NCBI GenBank assembly: GCA_947624205.1
Contig: CANQJI010000014.1
Location: 1 to 40,794, forward strand
Reading direction: 5' to 3'
DNA from: an uncultured Akkermansia sp.
GTDB lineage: Bacteria; Verrucomicrobiota; Verrucomicrobiia; Verrucomicrobiales; Akkermansiaceae
DNA: 40,794 nucleotides
Of the stretch, positions 18,214 to 26,727 are shown in pieces (the stretch's first letter is position 1; each line of letters opens with the position of its first letter). Made by a program: the position numbers and the translations under genes. The notes beneath the pieces were generated by a model. The model saw only the letters and a list, made by a program, of their open reading frames with translations, was not told the DNA's origin and made no database searches.

Positions 18214-19857
18214 ATGCTTCAGCAGGAAATAAACATTCTTGATTCTATTCCGCAGCTGGATTCTGAGCTGCCGGCGGATTTTTTTGCAACGGATTCGGGA
18301 TGGTTATGGTGGATAGTGGTTGCTCTTGCGGCAGCGCTGATGCCCATCTTCTATCTGTTGTGGCGCAGAAAGCGCCATTCTGCTCCCCAGCCCCCGAGCG
18401 CCGAAGAAGTCGCCTTCAACTCCCTCCGACGGCTGGAAGAGGAGAGTAGTTCCCTGCGCGAGTGCAGCCTGCAACTTTCACTCATTCTGCGCAACTACCT
18501 GCGAGGCCGTCTGCAGGATCCCGCCTTGTACGAAACACATGAGGAATTCAGTCAACGCATCGACTCTCTCGCCGCTGTTCCTGCAACGCGACGGGAGGAA
18601 ACGCGGAAATTGCTGGAGGAACTCGCAGAACTTAAATACAATGCGCCGGATAATGAGCACATGGATGAAAGAACAGCATCCCTCATCGCTCGCACACGCG
18701 ATCTCATTGAAAAAGTATCCGTCACTCTCCAGGAGCAAGAAAATCGCCCCTCCTCGCTGCATGCTCCCCTGCTCTCTCTCACTTTACCACTCGCAGCAAT
18801 TCACGATGCGAGCACGCGGGACTTCACATGGGGAGAACCGAGATGGCTATGGGCGTTGCTCGTGCTGCTGCCTCTTCTGCTGTTGCGACGCAGACGAGGG
18901 GCTGCCGGAAGTATCAGCTTCCCGACACTGCCGTTTTTAGGGCGCTTTGCGCACAGTCCTCATTCCCTGGTTGGGCATCTTGGCCCCTTATGTGCAGCTC
19001 TGGCAGCGGCATGTGTTATCCTCTCCCTCGCGCAACCGAGATGGCGGCTGGAATACGATGAAAATAAGGTAAGCGGAATCGACATTATGATCGCATGCGA
19101 CCTCTCCGGGTCCATGAGCCTGCGAGACATGAGCTTCTCCGTTCAGGATAACCGGGGACGCCCCGCGCGCGCCATAGTGGACCGCCTTACCGCGGCAAAA
19201 CACGTCATTTCCAGCTTCATTGCGGGCAGACCGAATGATCGCATCGGTCTTCTTGCCTTTGCCGGACGCGCGAAACTGTGCAGTCCGCTCACGTTGGATC
19301 ATTCGATTCTCAACTATATCCTCAATCAATTTTACCTCGCAGAAGAGGGCGGCTTCGGGCAGCAGCCGAAACCCGGCTACATCGAACCGGACGGCACCGC
19401 CATCGGCACTGCCATAGCCGGAGCTGCCACGCGCCTGGAGGAACGCAAGGAAACGAAATCCAAGGTCATCATTCTCGTCACTGACGGCGTCAACAACAGT
19501 GGCAGTATCTCCCCCGTGGATGCTGCCAAGCAGGCCGCGCGACTCGGCATCCGCATCTTCACCATCGCTATCGGACGGGATGAACGTCTTTCGCACTACA
19601 CGGCAGATGTAGATACTTTTGATGAGGAAAGCCTGCGTGAGATCGCCTCCGTCACCGGCGGGCGTTTCTACCGCGCCAGCAGCGGGACACAACTGAAAAA
19701 GGCCTTTGATAACATCGACAGCCTGGAAAAAACGGATGCCACCCGCCGCAAGCTGGTGAGCTACGAGGCTCTGTTTATGTACCCGTTGCTGCTGGCATCC
19801 CTACTCCTGACAATGGGTTCCATTCTAACCTTGGTACGCCCCCATCCCGCCCCATGA
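18214..19857 (+). CDS. BatA-like VWA membrane protein with N-terminal DUF4381-like domain
   Basis: A 547-residue protein that appears to fuse two usually separate operon members. Residues 29-50 form a membrane segment followed by basic RRKRH, and residues 60-175 are a helical cytoplasmic domain like DUF4381. Then come a membrane segment near 210-220, another near 245-265, a VWA domain whose MIDAS is D296-L-S-G-S, DGVNNSG near 430, and a final membrane segment near 518-541. The layout from the second membrane segment on matches BatA of aerotolerance operons. The MIDAS metal site is intact. The downstream start overlaps this stop (ATGA), indicating coupling. ATG 18214 follows DUF58 by seven bases without a Shine-Dalgarno. 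The role in envelope or oxidative-stress tolerance is inferred from family context. Confidence 0.85.
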   Translation: MLQQEINILDSIPQLDSELPADFFATDSGWLWWIVVALAAALMPIFYLLWRRKRHSAPQPPSAEEVAFNSLRRLEEESSSLRECSLQLSLILRNYLRGRLQDPALYETHEEFSQRIDSLAAVPATRREETRKLLEELAELKYNAPDNEHMDERTASLIARTRDLIEKVSVTLQEQENRPSSLHAPLLSLTLPLAAIHDASTRDFTWGEPRWLWALLVLLPLLLLRRRRGAAGSISFPTLPFLGRFAHSPHSLVGHLGPLCAALAAACVILSLAQPRWRLEYDENKVSGIDIMIACDLSGSMSLRDMSFSVQDNRGRPARAIVDRLTAAKHVISSFIAGRPNDRIGLLAFAGRAKLCSPLTLDHSILNYILNQFYLAEEGGFGQQPKPGYIEPDGTAIGTAIAGAATRLEERKETKSKVIILVTDGVNNSGSISPVDAAKQAARLGIRIFTIAIGRDERLSHYTADVDTFDEESLREIASVTGGRFYRASSGTQLKKAFDNIDSLEKTDATRRKLVSYEALFMYPLLLASLLLTMGSILTLVRPHPAP

Positions 19858-21890
19858 GCTTTCTCTATCCGCAAGTTTTGATCACGCTGCTTCTGCCGGC
19901 TCTGCTGGCGGCGGGTTACCTCATGGCATGGCGGCGAAGAAAACAAAGTGCGCAACTGCTCGTCTCCCCAAAGCACCCGGAGCTGATACAAGCGCGACCG
20001 ATATACCGCACCCTGTTGCCGAATACACTGGCTCTTCTCGCGCTTGCAGGCATTCTGTGCGCCCTGGCGCGTCCCATCAATGGCTATGAACCGGGAGAGG
20101 GCACAGCGAGTGGTCGTAATCTACTCATCGCACTTGACATCTCCCGCTCCATGGAAACACAGGATGTGAAACCTTCCAGGTTGGAAGAAGCCCGTGCGGC
20201 GGCGTATGAACTCATTGAGGCGCTCCCAACAGATAAGATCGGACTCATCGTCTTTTCCGGCGAGGCGGATCTCGTGGTTCCTCTTACCTACGACCACACG
20301 GCTCTGCGAGATACGCTGGAGCAGGTGAACCGCGGTTGGGCAGGTTACGGAGGCACGAACTTTGGCTTGCTGCTGCGATGCGCGCTGCGCACTTTCGCAC
20401 GCAACGCCCCGGATGGTGCAAATGCTCTCGTTATCCTGAGCGATGGAGAGGACACTGTGGAATCTTCCCCTAATGCGGTGGAGGAAGCAAAAAAGAACAA
20501 CATGCTTGTCATCACCGTAGGCATCGGCACTCCGACAGGTGCCCCCATCCCCGACCCCGAAGGAGAAAATAACCTTTGGCAAAATGCGGATGGTAAACAT
20601 GTCATCAGCAAGCTGGATGTCAAAGCTATGCAGAACTTTGCCCAATCCACCGGCGGGAGTTTCCTTACAATGAACTCCGGAGCGGATCTCACCGCTTTTG
20701 CTCGCGAGACCGCTGAAAAGCTTGCGCGACATGAGGAATCTTACGCCATTGGGAATTCGCCGCGAGATCTCTTTGCGTGGTTTGCCTTTCCTTCTCTACT
20801 TCTCATCATTATTGCGATCCTTCTGCGCAGTGAATGGCGAGTGCCGCGCAAACTCATGCCGGTGCTTTTTCTTCTCTGCCATCCCGTTTCAGCAAATGCC
20901 GCAGAAGAGACCGCGATTCCCACTCCGGCAGAGGCATACGAAGCCGGGTTGCATGCCATGCAAAGTGACAAAACATCTGAGGCACAGCGTCTTCTCTCCG
21001 ATGCTTTGCTCTCGAAGGACAGCACTTTGCAAGCCGCAGCCCACCTCGCCTTGGGCAACATGCAAACCCGCGCTATTTTCGACCGTCTTCGGCAGCTCTA
21101 TGAAGTATCACCGGATGACACAGGGGAAACTACAAAAAAACAACCATCGCCGGAGGAGCTGCAGAGCATTGTCGACGAGCTCAAGAAATGCCTCGCCCGG
21201 TATAAGGACGCTCTCCATGTTGCCCCTCAATTCGTTCCTGCTCAGAATAACGCTGCAAAATTGCGAGAGCTCATCAAAAAACTAGAGGAGGAAATTGAGC
21301 GCCTGAAACAGCAACAACAGCAACAACAGCAACAACAGCAACAACAGCAACACAGCGATCAGCAGGATCAGGATCAACAGCAACAGAAACAAAACAAGGA
21401 TCGAAATCAAAATCAAGGAGAAAGTAACGACCGTCAGGATCAACGGGAGAGCGAGAACGATCAGCAGGAACAGGGTCGACAGAATCAGCAGGACTCCGGC
21501 GAGGATCAACGTGACGAGGAGGAAGAACAGGGGAAAAATCAGCAGCAGCAAGGTAAGCAGGCCAAAGAAGATCAACAAAACCAGGGAAACGAGCAAGATC
21601 AAAAAAATCCACAGGACGCTCAACAGCCGCAAAATGATCAGCAACAGGATCAAACTAACTCTGAGAATCAGCAATGGGGGCAACGGCAAGATCAACAAAG
21701 TAAAGATCAGCGGCAACAGCCGAGCGGTTCCGACAAGGGGGATCAACAAGTGCAGGCAGCGGAATTGAGTGAAGAGGAGAAGGACAAACAACGCGCTGCC
21801 GGCATCCTGCGTATGCACACGGATGAGATGGGAGGATCTCCTATTCCACATCGTGACCGCCCCACACGTCCACCAGACAAAGACTATTAA
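19854..21890 (+). CDS. BatB-like VWA protein fused to TPR and Gln-rich tail (BatB-BatC)
   Basis: This 678-residue protein has membrane segments near 7-25, 54-73 and 304-325 around a VWA domain with intact MIDAS (DISRS 95-99) and ILSDGEDT. A second part begins near residue 335 with a signal-like hydrophobic stretch (LMPVLFLLCHPVSANA) and carries TPR-like helices to about 480. A very hydrophilic tail (486-640) dominated by Gln, Asp, Asn and Lys follows. In Bat operons the TPR/Gln-rich protein is normally separate (BatC), so this is a natural BatB-BatC fusion. The tail opens with 14 consecutive Gln codons built from a repeating CAG-CAA-CAA unit. The short conserved C-terminus (AAGILRMHTDEMG) resembles the end of BatC-like proteins. 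The start overlaps the upstream stop by four bases. Confidence 0.85.
   Translation: MSFLYPQVLITLLLPALLAAGYLMAWRRRKQSAQLLVSPKHPELIQARPIYRTLLPNTLALLALAGILCALARPINGYEPGEGTASGRNLLIALDISRSMETQDVKPSRLEEARAAAYELIEALPTDKIGLIVFSGEADLVVPLTYDHTALRDTLEQVNRGWAGYGGTNFGLLLRCALRTFARNAPDGANALVILSDGEDTVESSPNAVEEAKKNNMLVITVGIGTPTGAPIPDPEGENNLWQNADGKHVISKLDVKAMQNFAQSTGGSFLTMNSGADLTAFARETAEKLARHEESYAIGNSPRDLFAWFAFPSLLLIIIAILLRSEWRVPRKLMPVLFLLCHPVSANAAEETAIPTPAEAYEAGLHAMQSDKTSEAQRLLSDALLSKDSTLQAAAHLALGNMQTRAIFDRLRQLYEVSPDDTGETTKKQPSPEELQSIVDELKKCLARYKDALHVAPQFVPAQNNAAKLRELIKKLEEEIERLKQQQQQQQQQQQQQQHSDQQDQDQQQQKQNKDRNQNQGESNDRQDQRESENDQQEQGRQNQQDSGEDQRDEEEEQGKNQQQQGKQAKEDQQNQGNEQDQKNPQDAQQPQNDQQQDQTNSENQQWGQRQDQQSKDQRQQPSGSDKGDQQVQAAELSEEEKDKQRAAGILRMHTDEMGGSPIPHRDRPTRPPDKDY
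21309..21350 (+). repeat. In-frame CAG-CAA-CAA tandem repeat (polyglutamine)
   Basis: Four full copies of the nine-base unit CAGCAACAA and a partial fifth encode 14 glutamines (residues 486-499 of the BatB-C-like protein). Such repeats can change length in whole units without breaking the frame. Confidence 0.9.
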
Positions 21891-21902
21891 TTTCTTTTTC
21901 CC

Positions 21903-24326
21903 ATGAATCTCCTACATAAAATCAGCCTCTTAACATTCCTCATTGTCGCGGTAGTTTTCCGTGCGACAGCAGAGGTGGTGCCGATGTGGTCCACCGGTGT
22001 CGCTGTGCCCGGCGAGCAGATTATGCTCTACCTCGTGGATGCTGAACTCAACGAAGACACGTTCAGTCTGTCGAATATCCCGCAGCCCCGTTCTGCCACG
22101 GTGCAGCTTCAGCAGCCAACTGCCGGCGCCAACCCCCTGGATCCGAATCGTGCAATGGTAGAAATTCTGCCCATCCTTGTGCGACCGGACAAAGCCGGCA
22201 CTCTGGATTTAGGAGAGGTTACAGTTGAGTACCGCAGCGGACGCAAGCAAACGATCAAATTACCACCGCTGCAAGTGCTATCGACTTCTGAGATCAAATG
22301 GTACACGACCCCTGTGCCGTACGGCGCCTTGTGGTACACGACTCCGAGGGATGGTTATGTGCACCAATCTGTGCGCGCCGCGTTAAAGCTTTTTCTTCCT
22401 CAGGATTGTTTTGCTCGCAGTTTACCACAGCTGAATGCCGTAGGGGCAAAGGCAAGCACACTGCAACCCTCCCTTCAGGGCGTGGTTGCCATGGTGCAGA
22501 GTCGCCTCATGGAAAACACGCGCGCCTTTGCTCAAGGGAAGATGTGGTCCACAAGCGATTTCGTGGGTGAGCTCACTCCGTTCCGCGAAGGCAATTCTGA
22601 CATAACCGGCAAAATACTTATTGCCCGACAACGCGGACTCTTCACCCTGGCACAGGAAGAAGTCCCTCTGCCAACGCTTTCTCTCTCTGCTCTGCCACTG
22701 CCGCCGGGCGCTCCCCCGCAGTTTGCCAACGCTGTAGGTAGCTACACCGTCTCTTCCAAAACTAACGCCACCTCCCTCGCGATGAATGAAGCAGTGGAAG
22801 TGGAAATCACCGTGCGCGGTTCCGGTAATTTGCAGCAACTTGCCTGCCCGCCGCCGGATGATACCGCCAATTGGAAGCTTGTCCCCGCCACGCGCAAGCC
22901 AATCGTCTCTGCCAGCGGAGAAACCGTGGGGATGATCTTCACCCAGCTCATGCGCCCGGTAGCGGAAGTGGACGCCATCCCCCCATTTGTGCTTAACTAC
23001 TTTGACCCGGTAGCAATGTCCTACAAACGCGCTATCACGGCCCCCATCCCACTGCCCTGGCGAGAGACCGACGGCGAAGGAAGCGGCCTCATCACCCAGG
23101 CTGCAACTCCACCACCCGCCGGTAGCGTTCCTGTAGCGGAACTCACGGATATCTATGACTACCTGCCCATCCATGCTGCTCGCCGCGTATGGCAGCTTCC
23201 ACGCTGGGTATTTTATCTGCTCTATCTTCCGGCTCTGATAATTATCCTCGTGCTGGTAATCAAAAAGCTGCTACGCCGCCTCGCTCTGCACGCTGCAGAC
23301 CGCGCGCGAGAGCGCGAACTCACGGCTATCTCTCGCGAGCAGGAAGACCTCCCTTTCCTGAGACGCATCGGCGCATTTATCGAGGCCTCCGTGCCTGTCG
23401 AGGCGCGTGACGCAGAGACCGAGCAAATCCTGCAACGACGGGATGATGAAGCATTTCGTCCGGGAGCCACAGCCAGATTGGACTCCTCCGAACGTGCAGC
23501 CATGCTGCGCAGTGTGCGCAAGGCTCTTACTCGTTCAATAGGGAAGACGGCGCTTCTCCTGCTCGCTCTTCTACCGTTAGGACAAGCCACGGATGACCCC
23601 GCAGGCGAGGCTTACCGCAGCAAGCAATACTCCAAAGCCCTGGACACTCTGAACACGCTCCTCACCGAATCCGGACTTGACTCGCCAAACGCAGACATCG
23701 TCAACTACAACATTGGCAATTGCTTCTACCGTCTGGGCAAGCCGGGTCAGGCAGCCCTTCACTACGCCCGCGCTCTGCAAGCCAATCCTTCTTTCCCGGA
23801 AGCCCGCGCCAACCTCAATTTCATCCAGCGTAAGGAGGGAGCCATTCTCCCTATTCTCAGCGAACCGGATCGCATATTCACCCTGCTGAACTTCGACCAA
23901 TTATGCACTGCCGGCATCGTGTGCACCGCTATTCTGGCACTTTGTCTGGCGCTATTGCTTGTGTGCCGCCGCGGACGCATCGTACTCATCACTCTCGCCT
24001 CCATCAGCACTCTCTTGAGTCTGCTCTGCCTGCTTGACTGGATCTATTACACCACGCGCGAAATTCCGGATCTGAGTTCTCTCCCTCCCAGGGATATCGC
24101 CTATGTGGTGCAAGAGGGCACATTACGACACGCCGCGGCAGAGGATGCGGCAAGTGTTCTGCGGCTCCCGCCTTCTACTCCGCTTCATCTGCTGGCGAAA
24201 CGTGGTAGCTTCTGCTACGTGGAAACCACCACCGGGGTGCGTGGCTGGGTACCCACAAAGATTGTCGAGCCCCTCATGAGCGACGGCAGCGCCCCACGCA
24301 TCCCCCTTTTCATCCAATTCCTTTAA
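21903..24326 (+). CDS. BatD-like protein fused to BatE-like TPR-SH3 module
   Basis: An 807-residue protein. It begins with a signal peptide (cleavage probably near residue 23, ATAEVV), then repeated Ig-like beta domains of the BatD type to about 415, and a membrane segment near 435-457. A cytoplasmic helical stretch leads to a second hydrophobic, signal-like segment near 549-563. After it come TPR repeats (YNIGNCFYRLGKPGQAALHY near 600), two membrane segments (about 667-690 and 697-716) and a C-terminal SH3-like domain (about 745-800, VRGWVPTKIVEPL). TPR plus SH3 is the layout of BatE, so two operon members have merged. It starts 12 bases after the previous stop, with a pyrimidine run and no Shine-Dalgarno. 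It is the last gene of the operon. Confidence 0.85.
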   Translation: MNLLHKISLLTFLIVAVVFRATAEVVPMWSTGVAVPGEQIMLYLVDAELNEDTFSLSNIPQPRSATVQLQQPTAGANPLDPNRAMVEILPILVRPDKAGTLDLGEVTVEYRSGRKQTIKLPPLQVLSTSEIKWYTTPVPYGALWYTTPRDGYVHQSVRAALKLFLPQDCFARSLPQLNAVGAKASTLQPSLQGVVAMVQSRLMENTRAFAQGKMWSTSDFVGELTPFREGNSDITGKILIARQRGLFTLAQEEVPLPTLSLSALPLPPGAPPQFANAVGSYTVSSKTNATSLAMNEAVEVEITVRGSGNLQQLACPPPDDTANWKLVPATRKPIVSASGETVGMIFTQLMRPVAEVDAIPPFVLNYFDPVAMSYKRAITAPIPLPWRETDGEGSGLITQAATPPPAGSVPVAELTDIYDYLPIHAARRVWQLPRWVFYLLYLPALIIILVLVIKKLLRRLALHAADRARERELTAISREQEDLPFLRRIGAFIEASVPVEARDAETEQILQRRDDEAFRPGATARLDSSERAAMLRSVRKALTRSIGKTALLLLALLPLGQATDDPAGEAYRSKQYSKALDTLNTLLTESGLDSPNADIVNYNIGNCFYRLGKPGQAALHYARALQANPSFPEARANLNFIQRKEGAILPILSEPDRIFTLLNFDQLCTAGIVCTAILALCLALLLVCRRGRIVLITLASISTLLSLLCLLDWIYYTTREIPDLSSLPPRDIAYVVQEGTLRHAAAEDAASVLRLPPSTPLHLLAKRGSFCYVETTTGVRGWVPTKIVEPLMSDGSAPRIPLFIQFL

Positions 24327-24366
24327 AATAACGAAGCCACGGACTGCTTCCCAGCTGCGTTTCGAC

Positions 24367-24395
24367 TGGACAGAATGCCCCGCGGCGGCTATACT
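24367..24395 (+). promoter_or_regulatory. Sigma70-type promoter of cmk, near-leaderless
   Basis: TGGACA (24367-24372), a 17-base spacer and TATACT (24390-24395). ATG 24405 follows after nine bases, so the predicted mRNA leader is about two to three bases. This also argues against the upstream in-frame ATG 24375, which lies between the two promoter elements. Confidence 0.6.
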
Positions 24396-24404
24396 TCAGT
24401 ACGT

Positions 24405-25046
24405 ATGAATCCTCCGGCCATTGCCATCGACGGACCCGCAGCCTCAGGCAAATCAACCGTTGCCAAGCTCGTTGCCAGGCAGCTTGGCTATACTTTTATC
24501 AACACCGGTGCCATGTACCGCGCCATCGCGTGGTACCTCGCTCAGCAGGGAGTCTCGGCAACGGACACGAACGCCGTCATCTCCCTCCTCCCCGGCATCC
24601 CTCTGCAATTCGGCAAGGAGGATTCCATTTCCACCGTGCTCTGCGACGGTAGGAAACTCACGACCGAACTTACGCAACCTGCGGTCAATGATTCCGTTTC
24701 CGTGGTCGCCGCCATCCCGGAGGTGCGCGCCTTCCTTCTGCAGAAGCAGCGCGAGTACAACGAAAGCGAACCTGTCGTGATGGAAGGACGCGACATCGGC
24801 TCCGTCGTCTTCCCGGATACTCCCTTCAAGTACTTTGTCACCGCCTCGCCGGAAGTTCGCGCCGCGCGCCGCGCCGCACAAGGGCTCACCGACTCCATCA
24901 GCGAACGCGACAAAAACGACAGATCACGCAGTTGCGCCCCTCTGGTCCAGGCACCGGATGCCCTGCTCGTGGACACGTCAAATATGACTATCGATCAAGT
25001 TGTGCAGCTCATTGTCAACGATATCCGAGTCAAACTAGCTCAATAA
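24405..25046 (+). CDS. cmk: Cytidylate kinase
   Basis: This 213-residue cytoplasmic enzyme phosphorylates CMP and dCMP with ATP. The P-loop is IDGPAASGKST (residues 8-18), followed by FINTGAMYRAIAWY, the MEGRDIGSVVFPDT nucleotide-site motif and the lid SERDKNDRSRSCAPL, all diagnostic of bacterial Cmk. The length is close to the usual 220-225. I start at ATG 24405 rather than 24375 because the family begins a few residues before the P-loop and because of the promoter position. It is followed by plsC six bases on and then recF, forming a small housekeeping operon. Confidence 0.95.
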   Translation: MNPPAIAIDGPAASGKSTVAKLVARQLGYTFINTGAMYRAIAWYLAQQGVSATDTNAVISLLPGIPLQFGKEDSISTVLCDGRKLTTELTQPAVNDSVSVVAAIPEVRAFLLQKQREYNESEPVVMEGRDIGSVVFPDTPFKYFVTASPEVRAARRAAQGLTDSISERDKNDRSRSCAPLVQAPDALLVDTSNMTIDQVVQLIVNDIRVKLAQ

Positions 25047-25052
25047 AAACCC

Positions 25053-25673
25053 ATGAATCCTGTCTATTTCATCGGTCAATCGCTTACGCACGCTATCTAC
25101 GAATCGCTCTTCAGCCTGCGTCTCGTCGGCTATGAAAAGCTCATACAGGAGGGTCCCTGCATCATCGTCGCAAATCACCAAAGTTTTTTGGACCCGCCAC
25201 TGATCGGGGGCATCTATGAAACACCTGTTCATTTCCTGGCGCGAAAGACACTGTTTGATCCACTTTTCATGAAGTACACGCTTCCACTTTGCCAGGCAAT
25301 TCCAATTGATCAGGCAAAACCGGATCCGGGGAGCATTCTGAAAGTGATGCGATTGCTCAAAGATGGCGAGCGTATCGTCATCTTCCCGGAAGGAGCACGC
25401 AGTCCGGATGGTAAAATCCACAAAGCAATGCCCGGCATAGGTCTCATCATCGGCAAGCTCGCTTCTGTTCCCGTGCAACCCATTCGCATTTCCGGTGCTT
25501 TTGAGTGCCTGCCTATTCATTCCTCCAAACTACGCTTCCGCCCCATCACTGTGAGCATCGGTAATCCCATTCCCTTTTCCTCGGAGGAACGTCGCGCCAA
25601 AGGTCGCCAGGCTCAGCTTGCCATCGGTCAGAAGATCATGGACGCTATCGGCGCCCTGCCCATCGAGATTTGA
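25053..25673 (+). CDS. plsC: 1-acyl-sn-glycerol-3-phosphate acyltransferase
   Basis: A 206-residue membrane-associated acyltransferase that makes phosphatidic acid from lysophosphatidic acid. The catalytic HX4D motif is NHQSFLD (about 41-47) and the glycerophosphate-binding motif is FPEGARS near 112. The PVQPIRISGA region matches block IV. The length is typical of short PlsC proteins. It lies between cmk and recF with short gaps on both sides. ATG 25053 is preceded by AAAACCC and no ribosome site. Substrate preference among LPA or other lysolipids cannot be told from sequence. Confidence 0.92.
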   Translation: MNPVYFIGQSLTHAIYESLFSLRLVGYEKLIQEGPCIIVANHQSFLDPPLIGGIYETPVHFLARKTLFDPLFMKYTLPLCQAIPIDQAKPDPGSILKVMRLLKDGERIVIFPEGARSPDGKIHKAMPGIGLIIGKLASVPVQPIRISGAFECLPIHSSKLRFRPITVSIGNPIPFSSEERRAKGRQAQLAIGQKIMDAIGALPIEI

Positions 25674-25677
25674 ACCC

Positions 25678-26727
25678 ATGCTGCATGCTCTGAGACTCAG
25701 GGATTTTCGCTGTTACAAACGCCTGAATTGGGAAATACCGCCCGAAGGTGTCCTCTTGGTCGGTTCCAATGCGCAGGGAAAGACAAGTCTCATCGAGGCC
25801 ATCTGCGTGGCGCTCACCTTACACAGTCCACGCGTTTCTCACTTAAACCGCCTCGCACGCCATGGAGCCTCCGGCTTTGGCATCTCTCTGGATACAGATT
25901 CCGGGACACGCCGCCTCGTGTGGCAACCACGCCAAATTGACATGCGTGTTAATAACCATTCAAAACACGCTTACGCCGACTATCTGACCGGCGCGCCTCC
26001 CGTAGCCTGGCTCGGCAATCGCGACATGGCACTCATATATGGCTCTGCCGAACAGCGGCGAGATTTTTTAAATTTTCTCGGCATACAATGGCACCCTCTC
26101 TACCGGGGGCACCTGCTAGCCTATCGAAAGGCTCTACGCTCACGCAACCTCTTGCTCCGCAATCCGCACCCTCACCGGGACGTGCTGCAAAGTTACGCTG
26201 CCGTTATGGCTGAACACGGTGAAGGACTCATCCATCTGCGCCTTCAATTGCTCGATCTACTACGTCCGCACGTTTTGCAACACCACCGTGCAATTTCCGG
26301 AAATTCACAGGAGGAGGTAACCCTGCACTATGCAACAACTCATAAATCTCTCCTCGAGGAACTGGAAGACTGCCTGGAAAATGACCTGCGCTCAGGTTAT
26401 ACAACACTGGGTCCGCATCGCGACGACGTTGAACTACGCATCGGGGGACAACCCGCCGCAGGTTATGCCTCGGAAGGGCAGCAGCGCACATTGGCAATCG
26501 CCCTGTTGCTGGCCCAGGCGAGTCTTCTTCAGGAAGAAACAGGCCTGGCTCCCGTGTTACTTATTGACGACATCTTTGGAGAGCTGGATCCTATGAGACG
26601 TAAGGCAATTCTCAAAACTCTACCGCCGGATTCTCAGACTTTCATCACGACGACTCACCTGGATTGGATCGGGGAATCTCATCTCCCTTTGCCCGTACGG
26701 CGCATCGAAAATGCCGAACTTCAATAG
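25678..26727 (+). CDS. recF: DNA replication and repair protein RecF
   Basis: A 349-residue SMC-like ATPase that loads RecA at gapped DNA with RecO and RecR. It opens with LHALRLRDFRCYKRLNWEIP, and Walker A is GSNAQGKTSLIEA (29-36). The ABC signature region is ASEGQQRTLAIALLLAQ and Walker B is VLLIDDIFGELD near 300, with the D-loop intact. Length is normal. It starts four bases after plsC rather than beside dnaA/dnaN, a relocation seen in several phyla. Its last seven bases overlap the convergent nagZ gene, so neither gene has a dedicated downstream spacer. Confidence 0.95.
   Translation: MLHALRLRDFRCYKRLNWEIPPEGVLLVGSNAQGKTSLIEAICVALTLHSPRVSHLNRLARHGASGFGISLDTDSGTRRLVWQPRQIDMRVNNHSKHAYADYLTGAPPVAWLGNRDMALIYGSAEQRRDFLNFLGIQWHPLYRGHLLAYRKALRSRNLLLRNPHPHRDVLQSYAAVMAEHGEGLIHLRLQLLDLLRPHVLQHHRAISGNSQEEVTLHYATTHKSLLEELEDCLENDLRSGYTTLGPHRDDVELRIGGQPAAGYASEGQQRTLAIALLLAQASLLQEETGLAPVLLIDDIFGELDPMRRKAILKTLPPDSQTFITTTHLDWIGESHLPLPVRRIENAELQ

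Noticed and set aside
21309..21350. Short tandem repeat as a CRISPR-like array
   Set aside because: The unit is nine bases without spacers and is in frame inside a coding region.
24375..24404. Upstream ATG for cmk
   Set aside because: The ATG lies between the -35 and -10 elements of the inferred promoter, and Cmk proteins begin just before the P-loop.
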